Of a DNA stretch of 64,000 nt, positions 17,312 through 25,496 are shown in pieces; positions within the stretch are counted from its first letter, which is position 1, and every line of letters begins with the position of its first letter. The DNA lies in the NCBI GenBank assembly GCA_019118905.1, contig DWYA01000096.1, positions 7,195 to 71,194 of the forward strand. Direction: 5' to 3'. Position numbers and translations under genes: made by a program. Source of the stretch: Ruthenibacterium avium (GTDB lineage: Bacteria > Bacillota > Clostridia > Oscillospirales > Ruminococcaceae). The notes beneath the pieces were generated by a model that saw only the letters and a list, made by a program, of their open reading frames with translations, had not been told where the DNA came from and did not search any database.

Positions 17312-17860
17312 TTACACACAGGGGCATTTTTTGCAGCCGAAGCAGCCTTTGGAACACGCAAAGCGATCACTTTCTTTGGCGTTTGCGTCGCACGTTTCAA
17401 AAAAAGAGTTCTGCGTATTTAAAAAAGCCTCCAAATTTTCGCATGAATCATCCGCCATTTTTTTCAGCTGCTGCAACAGCTTGCTCTGCGACTCTTCGTC
17501 CAACGATTCCAAAAGGGTTTCAATCCATTCGTCGCGCATATGGTACAGGCCTTCAATCAGGGGAAGGGCTTTCGTTGTTGTTTTCAAGTGGCGAATACGC
17601 TTATCCTGCGGATCAACCGACACAACAACATAACCCTCGTCCGCCAGCTTTTTCACCGCTTTTGTAACGGTGCCTTTGTCGTAGTTGCCAAGCTTTGCAA
17701 GGTCGTACATAGTAATGCCTTCATTTTCAAAAATGCGTAGTAAAAAGAATTGCTGCCCGCTTCCGATTCGGTGTTTCTCCAATAATCCACTGAAATAACG
17801 GTTGGTGTTTCGGTGGAGGATAGAAACATAAGTCAAAACAGCGTTGGAACGATAATCCAC
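17312..17860 (-). CDS. MarR-family regulator with Cys-rich C-terminal tail
   Basis: A 182-residue winged-helix regulator. The core (about 35-135) contains TMYDLAKLGNYDKGTVTKAVKKL and the wing DPQDKRIRHLKTT. The C terminus extends past the usual MarR fold and ends with five cysteines in 14 residues (CSKGCFGCKKCPCV), plus one more 12 residues upstream. This could bind a metal or Fe-S cluster or sense redox state. The frame opens upstream to 17926. A GTG at 17860 after AAGGAGGTATCTT is the best start. It is divergent from the Fe-S aldo/keto reductase at 18088, with an inverted repeat between them, suggesting control of both. Confidence 0.88.
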   Translation of the reverse strand: MDYRSNAVLTYVSILHRNTNRYFSGLLEKHRIGSGQQFFLLRIFENEGITMYDLAKLGNYDKGTVTKAVKKLADEGYVVVSVDPQDKRIRHLKTTTKALPLIEGLYHMRDEWIETLLESLDEESQSKLLQQLKKMADDSCENLEAFLNTQNSFFETCDANAKESDRFACSKGCFGCKKCPCV

Positions 17861-17891
17861 AAGATACCTCCTTAAAATAGTAAGCAAATTT

Positions 17892-17920
17892 ATTATACTG
17901 TATGTTGCGTCATGCATCAA
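17892..17920 (-). promoter_or_regulatory. Promoter of the Cys-tailed MarR gene
   Basis: Read on the minus strand, TTGATG (17915-17920) and TATAAT (17892-17897) are separated by 17 bases. The GTG start lies 32 bases further on. Confidence 0.75.
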
Positions 17921-17961
17921 TAGCAAAAAATATTTTTTTACTAAAAATCACCAGTTTTTTC

Positions 17962-17987
17962 AAAATTGTAACCGTTGTTACAATTTT
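17962..17987. promoter_or_regulatory. MarR operator (26-bp inverted repeat)
   Basis: AAAATTGTAAC and GTTACAATTTT are perfect 11-bp arms around 4 bases, in the divergent region between the MarR gene and the aldo/keto reductase. The inner 22 bases have the same AATTGT-N10-ACAATT layout as the operator at 5871-5892. Confidence 0.75.
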
Positions 17988-18087
17988 CTTTCTTAAATTC
18001 GTAAAAAATCAAGCATTTTCAGTATAGAAAAATTTTTGTGTTTGCATTATCATATAAGCATCTAGTGATTTGTTATGAGGTGTGGGA

Positions 18088-19200
18088 ATGAAAACAAGAA
18101 TGTTTCGCAAAGAAAAATTGAGCTTGCTGGGGTTTGGCTGTATGCGTATGCCGGAAACAGCGCCGGGCTCCATCGACCGCAAAAAAGCATTTGAAATGCT
18201 GGACGCCGCATATGATGCAGGGGTGAACTATTACGACACCGCCTACCCCTATCACGCCGGAGATTCCGAAGTGATGCTGGGCGAGTGGCTGCGCACAAAG
18301 CCGCGTGAAAGCCTGTATGTGGCCAGCAAGTTTCCGGTTTGGAAGGCAAGCTGCCGCGAGGATTTTTTCACTATTTTTGAAGAACAGCGCCAAAAGCTGG
18401 GCGTGGAAACCATTGACTTTTATTTGCTCCATGCTTTGAACGCACAGCGGGAGGAAACGCTTTTGCAGTGGGACTTGTTCTCCGCTGCCGAAGAACTGCG
18501 GGCACAAGGCAAAATTCGCTATCTCGGCTTTTCCTTCCACGACGAATACCCTGTGTTTGAACGTCTGTTGGAACGCGCCGACTGGGACTTTTGTCAGCTT
18601 CAGCTGAACTATATGGATACCGATGTTCAGGCCGGAATTCGCGGTTATCAGCTGGCCGCAGAAAAAGGCATTCCCGTAATGGTGATGGAACCGGTGAAAG
18701 GCGGAAGCCTCGCCAATCCGCCCCAGGATGTGCAAAGGGTGTTCCAAGCGCTTCATCCCGATTGGTCCGGCGCTTCTTGGGCGCTGCGCTGGGTGGCGTC
18801 GCTGGAGAATGTGGCTGTGATTTTATCCGGCATGAGCACGTTGCAGCAGGTAGAGGATAACTTAAATACCTTTGCTTGCGCAGAGCCCTTAACCGAGGAG
18901 GAAAAGCGCGCTGTGGAGCAGGCGGCGGCCATTTACCGCAGCCGTGTGCGTGTGCCGTGTACCGGCTGTGCCTATTGTATGCCCTGCCCGGCAGGGGTGA
19001 ATATTCCCGAGATTTTCAAAATCTATAACCACGCCAGCGTTTATGATATGCAGCAGCAGGGCAAAGGCAATTACCGCCAGCTGGACGATAAGCAAAAGGC
19101 TGCACATTGCGTCAAATGCGGAAAGTGCGTGAAAGCTTGCCCGCAAAAAATTGCCATTCCCGAGATGATGACAGAAATCAACCAGTGGGCAAACGGTTAA
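18088..19200 (+). CDS. Aldo/keto reductase with C-terminal ferredoxin-like domain
   Basis: A 370-residue COG1453-type oxidoreductase. The TIM-barrel AKR domain (about 1-275) shows the tetrad context NYYDTAYPYH (Asp, Tyr), ASKFPVW (Lys) and LLHALN (His). The C-terminal domain holds CTGCAYCMPCP and CVKCGKCVKACP, two four-cysteine sets fit for [4Fe-4S] binding. Reduction of an aldehyde or ketone with electron transfer through Fe-S is implied; the substrate is unknown. A GTG two codons upstream (18082) is in frame, but the ATG at 18088 after GAGGTGTGGGA is preferred. It is divergent from a Cys-tailed MarR regulator and followed by a HAD phosphatase. Confidence 0.92.
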   Translation: MKTRMFRKEKLSLLGFGCMRMPETAPGSIDRKKAFEMLDAAYDAGVNYYDTAYPYHAGDSEVMLGEWLRTKPRESLYVASKFPVWKASCREDFFTIFEEQRQKLGVETIDFYLLHALNAQREETLLQWDLFSAAEELRAQGKIRYLGFSFHDEYPVFERLLERADWDFCQLQLNYMDTDVQAGIRGYQLAAEKGIPVMVMEPVKGGSLANPPQDVQRVFQALHPDWSGASWALRWVASLENVAVILSGMSTLQQVEDNLNTFACAEPLTEEEKRAVEQAAAIYRSRVRVPCTGCAYCMPCPAGVNIPEIFKIYNHASVYDMQQQGKGNYRQLDDKQKAAHCVKCGKCVKACPQKIAIPEMMTEINQWANG

Positions 19201-19243
19201 CGACATAGGGATACAAAGTGCCGCAAAGAAAAAGGAGTTTTTT

Positions 19244-20005
19244 ATGGTTCAATTGATTGCCAGCGATATCGACGGAACACTGTTGCAGGGGACGCATGAG
19301 CTGTCGGAAGACTTGTTTGTGCAAATTCGCAGATTAAAGCAAAACGGCATCATCTTCTGTGCAGCAAGCGGCAGACGCTATACCGACCTGCGCCGCTTGT
19401 TCCGTCCGGTGGCAGACGAGATTGCTTATGTTTGTGAAAATGGAGCAATCGTTTACTACGAAAATCAAGTCGTTTTCCGCAAGGGCCTTGTAAGAGAAAC
19501 GGCAAATCAGATTGCACGGCACATCATGGAGACACCGTCGTGTGAAGTTTTGATTTCCGGCGAAAGCGCCGCTTATATTTTGCCGAAAGAAGAAAGCTTT
19601 TTGCAAGAAATTCAGCCCTTTATCAGCGGCGTGGTACTTACAGTAGGTGCGTTGGAGGACATCCATGAGGAGGTTCTCAAAGTGTCTGCCTATTGCCGAA
19701 ACGGTTCGGCAGCGTGTGCCGAAGATTTCGCACAGCAATGGGGCCAAAAGGTACATGTGGCCATCTCCGGCCAAACATGGCTCGACTTCAATACATCCGA
19801 TAAGGGACAAGGGCTCAGCGCACTTTGCCATATGCTGCAAATTCCTGCAAGGGATGTAATGGCATTTGGCGATAATTATAACGACATTCCCATGATGCGC
19901 TGGGTGGGGATGCCTTATTTGATGAAAAACGGCATCACGCCGGAACAAGTCGGTGTGGCGGCTGCGATAACCGAGCGAGTGGAGCCGGTTCTGCGGCAAT
20001 TATAA
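19244..20005 (+). CDS. HAD-superfamily (Cof-type) phosphatase
   Basis: A 253-residue HAD IIB hydrolase. Motif I is SDIDGTLL near residues 6-13, motif II is the Ser in CAASGR, and the late motif FGDNYNDIPMM carries the conserved Asp residues. The cap domain (about 80-185) is the Cof type, which dephosphorylates sugar phosphates, FMN or pyridoxal phosphate. The ATG follows AAAGGAGTTTTTT. It lies 43 bases after the aldo/keto reductase and probably shares its transcript, which ends at a hairpin at 20022-20061. The substrate is not predictable. Confidence 0.92.
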   Translation: MVQLIASDIDGTLLQGTHELSEDLFVQIRRLKQNGIIFCAASGRRYTDLRRLFRPVADEIAYVCENGAIVYYENQVVFRKGLVRETANQIARHIMETPSCEVLISGESAAYILPKEESFLQEIQPFISGVVLTVGALEDIHEEVLKVSAYCRNGSAACAEDFAQQWGQKVHVAISGQTWLDFNTSDKGQGLSALCHMLQIPARDVMAFGDNYNDIPMMRWVGMPYLMKNGITPEQVGVAAAITERVEPVLRQL

Positions 20006-20021
20006 AATTAAGGAATACTCA

Positions 20022-20061
20022 GCCGGGGCATACGAAAAGGCAGTATGCCCCGGCATTTTTT
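20022..20061 (+). terminator. Terminator after the HAD phosphatase gene
   Basis: A perfect 12-bp stem (GCCGGGGCATAC and its complement, 9-base loop) is followed by A and six Ts. Confidence 0.95.
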
Positions 20062-20206
20062 ATCAATGATAGAAACGATCTTGTTAATATTACCATTATT
20101 ATGCAGAAAATTATGCAGAAAAATTTGAGCGGTTTCTGTAACTATGTTACATTTTTCACGATGTTTTTACTTTCTTATTTTATTTCAAAAAATAAGAAAG
20201 TAATGC

Positions 20207-20235
20207 TTGACATAGCCCGCATTCCATGCTATACT
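20207..20235 (+). promoter_or_regulatory. Promoter of the tRNA-Ser pair
   Basis: TTGACA at 20207-20212 and TATACT at 20230-20235 with 17-base spacing lie 31 bases before the first tRNA. An AT-rich inverted repeat (ACTTTCTTATTT and its near complement) ends just upstream. Confidence 0.85.
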
Positions 20236-20266
20236 AATAAAGCACTCTGAACTGCGATGCACTTTT

Positions 20267-20354
20267 GGAGAGGTGTCCGAGTGGTTTAAGGAGGCGGTCT
20301 TGAAAACCGTTGAGCAGCAATGTTCCGTGGGTTCGAATCCCACCCTTTCCGCCA
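20267..20354 (+). tRNA. tRNA-Ser (anticodon TGA)
   Basis: The acceptor stem GGAGAGG/CCTTTCC (one G-U pair), a long variable arm, the T arm GTGGGTTCGAATCCCAC and an encoded CCA give a complete class II tRNA. The anticodon loop CTTGAAA gives TGA, reading UCN serine codons. Confidence 0.97.
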
Positions 20355-20393
20355 ATTCGTTTTTAAGGCAAAACATAAAATTTATGTTACCAT

Positions 20394-20483
20394 GGAGATG
20401 TACTCAAGTGGTGACGAGGCTCCCCTGCTAAGGGAGTAGGTCGGGAAACCGGCGCGAGAGTTCAAATCTCTCCATCTCCGCCA
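20394..20483 (+). tRNA. tRNA-Ser (anticodon GCT)
   Basis: The acceptor GGAGATG/CATCTCC, a long variable arm typical of tRNA-Ser, a T arm with GTTCAAATC and an encoded CCA. The anticodon stem CTCCC/GGGAG encloses CTGCTAA, giving GCT for AGC/AGU. It lies 39 bases after the first tRNA-Ser and is co-transcribed. Confidence 0.97.
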
Positions 20484-20485
20484 TG

Positions 20486-20522
20486 CAACCCCACAACACG
20501 TTTGTGTTGTGGGGTTGTTTTT
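20486..20522 (+). terminator. Terminator of the tRNA-Ser operon
   Basis: A perfect 14-bp stem (CAACCCCACAACAC and its complement, 4-base loop) followed by five Ts. Confidence 0.95.
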
Positions 20523-20645
20523 GTTAGTGCTTTAGCAAGAAGTTTCGCAAATATGCGAAACTTTTGTATAAAGTATGTTTGGAGGCTGATGCCCCAACGA
20601 TGAATCGGTTGCTTCTACCGCACCAAAGCAGATTTTTGGCCAATA

Positions 20646-21264
20646 TCACCCCGCGTACAGCACGCCGGGCATAATTTCGGAGTTGCCGTTATATTCGTCC
20701 ATATCCGGCTCAAAGGCGACAAGCTCGATAGAACCGTTTTCAATTTCCGCGGTATCAATTACAATGCCGGTAGCGCCTTCTGTAATCGTTTCATATCCAG
20801 ACGGCTCGTCTTCCTCGGCGAAAACATAGATTTTAGAAAAATAGATTCGGTAGCGGGTTTCGTCGTCCGTTGTAATTTTTCCAATGAGGTAATCTTTCGA
20901 TGCATCGGTTTCATAGATGCCGATACGCGCCGCAGGGCCGTCGTTTTCTAACGTATCTTTGGCAAAGCTGATGCCAACGCGGTTATCCTCTTTTTTTTGC
21001 CGCCCAAGTGGTTTGTTTTCCGTCTCCGTTGATCTCACTGGCTCCCAGCTGATCCATCAATGCAAGGATTTCTTCCTGCTCCAAAGCACGCCAGCCATCG
21101 TCCGGTATTGACACACTTGAGGCTTCGGAAACAGCTTCGGACGAAGAAGCTGTCTGCTGAGAAGAAGATGCTGGTACCGCCGACTGTGTGTTGTTGGCTG
21201 CTGTACAAGCGGCCAAACTTCCCACTAAGACAAAAGCTGCGATGAACGAAAGCAACGATTTCAT
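20646..21264 (-). pseudogene. Lipoprotein gene interrupted by a single-base frameshift in an A8 tract
   Basis: Two overlapping frames together encode one lipoprotein of about 206 residues. The first begins at an ATG at 21264 with the lipobox LAACTAAN (signal peptide about 1-20) and a Ser-rich linker, then runs to a stop at 20983. The second carries the rest (VGISFAKDTLENDGPAARIG to the stop at 20646). The frames join cleanly if one A is removed from the run of eight As at 20991-20998 (minus strand), giving TTWAAKKEDNRVG. This may be a true pseudogene, a phase-variable tract or a sequencing error. No known domain is recognised, so the function is unknown. It stands alone on this strand. Confidence 0.75.
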
Positions 21265-21473
21265 AGAACATCCCCATTTTTCCACAGTAGAAAATAATTT
21301 TGGCTTCATTATATCGCATCCGGCATCGCTGCACAAGTTTCAATTTGTAAATGAATCGCTCTGGGGAAGAATCACAAAGGAGCGTGAAATCCTCTTGCTA
21401 GCAAAAGGAAAAAGCGGTACAATGAATGTAAATTGACGACATCGTCAAAATGTTTGGGAAAGAGGGAATTGAT

Positions 21474-22655
21474 ATGCACAGTTTTGTTTATTACAGCCCC
21501 ACGAAAGTGGTTTTCGGAAAGGATACACAAAGACAAGTCGCACAGCTGGCGCGGGAGTTTGGCGCATCGCGTGTCATGATTGTTTACGGCTCGGGCAGTG
21601 TAGTAAGAAGCGGTCTTTTGGCAGAAATTGAAGCGATTATGGCGCAAGATGGTCTGCCGTGCTGCACCTTGGGCGGTGTACAGCCCAACCCGCGCACCGC
21701 GCTGGCGCGCGAAGGTGCAAAAAAAGCAATTGAGTTTGGCGCGGACTTCATCTTGGCTGTGGGCGGTGGCAGCGTAATCGACACGGCAAAAGCCATTGCC
21801 CACGGGGCCGCAACGCCTGAGGTGGATTTGTGGGAGTACTGGAAAGGGACAAAAACGGTAGAACGCAGCTTGCCGGTCGGTGTAGTGCTTACCATTTCCG
21901 CAGCGGGAAGTGAAACGAGTGATTCCGCCGTTTTGACAGACGAGGAAAGCGGAACAAAGCGCGGCATTAACACGCCGTTTAACCGTCCGCGTTTTGCCAT
22001 TATGAACCCGGAATTGACCTACACCCTGCCGCGTTATCAAGTCGCCTGCGGTGTTGTTGATATTATGATGCACACCATGGACCGCTATTTCAACCCGGTG
22101 AAAGGCAATGATTTGACAGACGCATTTGCCGAGGCACTTTTGCGCACCGTGATGCGCTATGGGGTAACGGCAGTGAACAATCCGCATGACGAGCAGGCAA
22201 TGAGCGAGCTGATGTGGTGCGGCAGTGTGTCCCATAACGGCTTGACCGGTCTCGGCGGTTTAATGGATTTCTGCCCGCACAAGCTGGGTCATGAGCTGAG
22301 TGGCCGCTTTGACGTAGCGCATGGCGCCAGCCTTTCCGTAATGTGGGGAGCATGGGCAACGTATAGCCGCAGCGAACATCCCGAACGCTTTGCACAGTTC
22401 GCAAAAGAGGTGCTTGGCATCACTGAAACAGACGTTGAGCGTGCAGGAAAAATGGCAATTGAAGAAGTGGTGAATTATTTCCGCAAGCTGGAAATGCCTA
22501 CGTCCTTCACCGAGCTGGGAATTGGTGTGCAGCCTGAGGAAGTTCTGCAAGACATGGCTATGCGTGCGACACGCGGCGATACCATTCAACTGGGCAGCTT
22601 CCGTCCGCTGAATGCCCAAAGAGCGCTGGAAGTATATCGGTTGGCGAACCATTAA
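21474..22655 (+). CDS. Iron-containing alcohol dehydrogenase (butanol dehydrogenase-like)
   Basis: A 393-residue NAD(P)H-dependent group III alcohol dehydrogenase, close in motif to BdhA/YugJ. The nucleotide site GGGSVIDTAKA lies near residue 95. The iron ligands are expected in VDIMMHTMDRYF (Asp, His), CPHKLGHE and DVAHGA (His). It would reduce aldehydes to alcohols to recycle NADH during fermentation. The frame extends to 21450, but the ATG at 21474 after AAAGAGGGAATTGAT is the better start. It is monocistronic, with a weak hairpin 130 bases downstream. Confidence 0.94.
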   Translation: MHSFVYYSPTKVVFGKDTQRQVAQLAREFGASRVMIVYGSGSVVRSGLLAEIEAIMAQDGLPCCTLGGVQPNPRTALAREGAKKAIEFGADFILAVGGGSVIDTAKAIAHGAATPEVDLWEYWKGTKTVERSLPVGVVLTISAAGSETSDSAVLTDEESGTKRGINTPFNRPRFAIMNPELTYTLPRYQVACGVVDIMMHTMDRYFNPVKGNDLTDAFAEALLRTVMRYGVTAVNNPHDEQAMSELMWCGSVSHNGLTGLGGLMDFCPHKLGHELSGRFDVAHGASLSVMWGAWATYSRSEHPERFAQFAKEVLGITETDVERAGKMAIEEVVNYFRKLEMPTSFTELGIGVQPEEVLQDMAMRATRGDTIQLGSFRPLNAQRALEVYRLANH

Positions 22656-22784
22656 ATAAAGGCGAACGGTACTGTCAAAGCTTTTCGTTTGTGAAAAAGC
22701 CGCTTTTCGGTATTCTTTCAATCAAACTGTGAATAGGATATCATGCCATTAAGCGAAAAAGACAAAAGTATCCAAATGACACGA

Positions 22785-22816
22785 AAAGCCCCCGGAGGTC
22801 GCATCTTCGGGGGTTT
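22785..22816 (+). terminator. Possible terminator after the iron alcohol dehydrogenase
   Basis: The stem CCCCCG...CGGGGG is extended by flanking AAAG/TTT pairs and a short inner AG/CT pair. The T run is interrupted (TTTCAGCG). The rest of the 248-base gap to the next gene holds nothing recognisable. Confidence 0.5.
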
Positions 22817-22902
22817 CAGCGTCTTTTGCTGTTGTTTTTGCAGGCAGAATACATATAGGCGTGCGGCCAGTACGCACAGCCTTTTTCTATGGAGAAATGA
22901 TG

Positions 22903-23235
22903 TTAATGGATACCAAACAGATCGTTTAATAAGGGAATCACGTTTATCAGCGGTTCCTCATAGGGATGAATTTCTTTGATAATTTTTAAGGCTTCCTCTA
23001 CGCAATTGAAAGGACAGCGCACCTCTAATCTATATTCCTGACCGCAGCATAGCTCGTCGATTTTTCCCTGAAAAGGGTGGCTGCCCACTTCGGGCTTCCA
23101 TGTTCCCGACACCTCAGAATACGAAGAAACATGACTATAAGCGCCAACATTGCATGCGCCGATTTGCGACAATGCCGAAATGAGCGGCTGTATATAGTCT
23201 TTCGGCGTATAAATTTCTAATTTGACCTGTTTCAC
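22903..23235 (-). CDS. Small PII/CutA-fold protein (COG3323, YqfO/NIF3 inserted-domain family)
   Basis: A 110-residue soluble protein resembling the CutA-like domain found inside YqfO/NIF3 proteins or as a stand-alone COG3323 protein. Visible family marks are the opening KLEIYTPKDY, GACNVGAYSHVSSYSEVSGTWKPEVGS read in pieces, and the end HPYEEPLINVIPL. The function of these domains is unsettled; metal or nucleotide sensing has been proposed. The start is GTG at 23235 after AAAGGAGCTCAAA. It is monocistronic and antisense to its neighbour. Confidence 0.85.
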   Translation of the reverse strand: MKQVKLEIYTPKDYIQPLISALSQIGACNVGAYSHVSSYSEVSGTWKPEVGSHPFQGKIDELCCGQEYRLEVRCPFNCVEEALKIIKEIHPYEEPLINVIPLLNDLFGIH

Positions 23236-23310
23236 TTTGAGCTCCTTTCCTATCTGGTGTCTGTTCTTCAAAGAAGAAAAAGGCAAAGCAAGAATTTAAG
23301 TGATAAAACA

Positions 23311-23337
23311 AAAAAAGGCAAGCCCAATGGGCTTGCC
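23311..23337 (-). terminator. Terminator of tRNA-Thr
   Basis: GGCAAGCCC/GGGCTTGCC (9 bp, 3-base loop) is followed on the minus strand by seven Ts. Confidence 0.9.
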
Positions 23338-23341
23338 GTTT

Positions 23342-23417
23342 TGGAGCTGGTGGACGGATTCGAACCCCCGACCTGCTGATTACAAATCAGCTGCTCTACC
23401 AGCTGAGCTACACCAGC
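23342..23417 (-). tRNA. tRNA-Thr (anticodon TGT)
   Basis: On the minus strand a complete 76-base tRNA starts GCTGGTGTAGCTCAGCTGG. It has the anticodon stem GCTGA/TCAGC around TTTGTAA (anticodon TGT), the T arm GGGGGTTCGAATCC and an encoded CCA. Confidence 0.97.
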
Positions 23418-23513
23418 GCAACACAAAGTGTCAACAAGGGATATTATACAGAACGGATGTCATTTTGTCAATACTTTTTCTTTTTTAATTTTTAATTGTA
23501 TCATAGATGCACG

Positions 23514-23556
23514 CAAAAAAAGAAAAGCGACACGCTGAAAACAGCTGTCGCTTCTC
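23514..23556 (-). terminator. Terminator of the PotD-like gene
   Basis: On the minus strand a stem AAGCGACA...TGTCGCTT with an inner CTG/CAG pair is followed by TTCTTTTTTT. Its distance from the stop at 23600 is about 45 bases. Confidence 0.85.
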
Positions 23557-23599
23557 TTTTTACGAAACGTTATAATATTATGAGTTATAACAAAATGGA

Positions 23600-24709
23600 T
23601 TATTCGCAGGCTGCTTTGAACTCTGTCCAAACGCGCACATGCTCCTCGTCAGCCTCGGGGGTGATGTTTTGAATCATCTCCATCTTATCGGGGGTAAAGT
23701 CTTCCGGCAAGGTCAAAAATGCCTGATATTCTTCCGAGATCAGCGCATCGGCCTCTTTGTTGGTGCTGTAATAGCCGATATACTCAAAGCACTGCTTTGC
23801 CACCTCGGGGCGCAGGATATAGTTGATAAACTCGTGTGCTTCGTCGGGGTGGGGTGCGGCAGACGGGATGAACTGTGCCATAATGCCAAAGCCCAAGCCC
23901 TCCGACGGATAAACAACCTTTAAATCGGGGTTTGCCATGCAGGCCAAAGTGACTTGGCTGGTATACATCACGGCGGCGGACACTTCGCCGGAAAGCAAAT
24001 CGTCCTGCACATTGCTGTCTTTAATCAAACGGATATTCGGTGCAAGCTCCAGCAATTTTTCGCCCGCCTTGGCAATGGTAGCGGTATCGGTGGTGTTGTA
24101 GCTTTCGCCCAGCACTTTCAGCGCCATGCCGTTTACAACGCGATAATTGCCAATCACCGCTAAAGAATCCGCCAGACCGGCATCCCAAAGGTCAGCATAG
24201 CCTGTGATTTCTACGTCCGTCAAGGTCGGGTCATAGACGATGGTTTGCACACCCGAACCGTAGGGAACCGTATAGGCGTCTTCCGGGTCAAAGAATTGAC
24301 CTTGGAACAACGGATTGACATTGCCCAAGTTTGTCAGTTTCTCTTTGTCCAGCTCCTGAACCAGTCCCTCGGCAATCGCAGATTCAATAATGTAGTCGTC
24401 TGCGATGACAACGTCGTAATCCCCGCCTTTGGCTGCGGCAAGCTTTGCCAACATGGTTTCGTCGGTGTCAAACGCTGTAAAATTGACACGGATACCGGTT
24501 TCCTGTGTAAATGCATCCAAAACTTCCTGCGGGAACATATTTTCCCAAGTGAACAGGTTAAGCTCGCGGTCAGCAGTGGCAGCGGCAGAAGCTGTGCCGG
24601 TTTGAGCTGTACTGCCGGAAGCGGCACCGCTGGAAGAAGCGCCGGAACACCCGGCCAACAAACCAACGGACAGTGACAATGCTGCAACAGCGGAAAAAAT
24701 ACGCTTCAT
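23600..24709 (-). CDS. potD: Spermidine/putrescine-type ABC substrate-binding lipoprotein (PotD-like)
   Basis: A 369-residue extracellular solute-binding protein. The N-terminal lipoprotein signal ends in LLAGCSGA, with a Ser/Gly/Thr linker to about residue 45. The mature part starts with ELNLFTWENMFPQEVLDAF, the typical PotD/PotF opening, followed by DVVIADDYIIE, the GSGVQTIVYDP hinge region and VMYTSQVTLA. It would deliver polyamines to a permease. No potABC genes are in this window, so it is an orphan binding protein here. The start at 24709 follows GGAGGGATTTTTCAT. It is divergent from the acyltransferase operon. Confidence 0.92.
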   Translation of the reverse strand: MKRIFSAVAALSLSVGLLAGCSGASSSGAASGSTAQTGTASAAATADRELNLFTWENMFPQEVLDAFTQETGIRVNFTAFDTDETMLAKLAAAKGGDYDVVIADDYIIESAIAEGLVQELDKEKLTNLGNVNPLFQGQFFDPEDAYTVPYGSGVQTIVYDPTLTDVEITGYADLWDAGLADSLAVIGNYRVVNGMALKVLGESYNTTDTATIAKAGEKLLELAPNIRLIKDSNVQDDLLSGEVSAAVMYTSQVTLACMANPDLKVVYPSEGLGFGIMAQFIPSAAPHPDEAHEFINYILRPEVAKQCFEYIGYYSTNKEADALISEEYQAFLTLPEDFTPDKMEMIQNITPEADEEHVRVWTEFKAACE

Positions 24710-24793
24710 ATGAAAAATCCCTCCACAAACAAAAGCTGTTTGGCACGCAGTTTTTTGCACTCGGCGCAAGGGACTGCGAAACCATACTTGTTA

Positions 24794-24821
24794 AGTATAC
24801 GTTTTTTTAGCAGCAATTACA
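24794..24821 (-). promoter_or_regulatory. Promoter of the PotD-like gene
   Basis: On the minus strand TTGTAA (24816-24821) and TATACT (24794-24799) have 16-base spacing. A small palindrome, ATACTT-GTT-AAGTAT (24784-24798), covers the -10 and start region. Confidence 0.6.
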
Positions 24822-24959
24822 AGCGATTCGGCAAAATTTCTTGATTTTGTAATGAGTTGTATCTTTTGCGCAAAGCACAAAGAGTTACAGCATTTTTACA
24901 AAATCACTGTGCAAGCGCCCCTGATTTGTGCTACAATACAAAGAAAGGTGGTGCGAGTG

Positions 24960-25484
24960 ATGGCAAGATTGTTGATTTTGGGTGCGGGAGGCTATGGCCG
25001 AACGGTGGCGCAAGCCGCTGCGGGCATGTTTGAGGAAATTGCTTTTTTAGATGATCAAGCTGCTGCGGCGCTGGGGCCGTGTGTCGATTACGAAAAGTGG
25101 AAGGGCATTTATCAATATGCCTATCCGGCGTTCGGTAACAATGAGCTGCGCAAAAAGTGGCTGGATGTGTTGGAACAGGCAGGGTTTTCTTTGCCGGTAA
25201 TTGTTCATCCGCGCGCGTGGGTCAGCCCCTCTGCGGTCATGGAGCCGGGCAGCGTGGTGCTGGCGATGGCTTGTGTAGGGGCAGATAGCCGTGTGTGCCG
25301 CGGCGCCATTATCAATATGGGGGCGCTGATTGACCACGATTGTGTGGTAGGTGCTTGTGTTCATGCCGCGCCCGGCGCAGTGGTCAAAGCGGGCAACCAT
25401 TTAGAGCCCGGCGAAAAAGTGGAATCCGGCGAAGTGCGCGAGCGCAAGGAATATGTGGCGTGTAAGCCGAAAATAAACGATTGA
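24960..25484 (+). CDS. NeuD/PglD-like sugar O-/N-acyltransferase
   Basis: A 174-residue protein with an N-terminal Rossmann-like sugar-nucleotide domain (MARLLILGAGGYGRTVAQ, then EIAFLDDQ) and a C-terminal left-handed beta-helix of hexapeptide repeats (about 85-160). The likely catalytic His lies in LIDHDCVVG. NeuD/PglD proteins acetylate sialic acid or nucleotide amino sugars using acetyl-CoA. The frame is open to 24852, but the ATG at 24960 follows AAAGGTGGTGCGAGTG. A TGC-TACAAT extended -10 lies at 24932-24937. The next gene begins 13 bases later and its first domain is a diverged paralogue of this protein. Confidence 0.88.
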   Translation: MARLLILGAGGYGRTVAQAAAGMFEEIAFLDDQAAAALGPCVDYEKWKGIYQYAYPAFGNNELRKKWLDVLEQAGFSLPVIVHPRAWVSPSAVMEPGSVVLAMACVGADSRVCRGAIINMGALIDHDCVVGACVHAAPGAVVKAGNHLEPGEKVESGEVRERKEYVACKPKIND

Positions 25485-25496
25485 AGGAGCTTTTAT

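Noticed and set aside
20185..20376. Short open frame across the first tRNA-Ser
   Set aside because: It runs through a complete tRNA and its promoter; not a gene.
23300..23488. Short open frame across tRNA-Thr
   Set aside because: The stretch is a complete tRNA on the minus strand plus its terminator.
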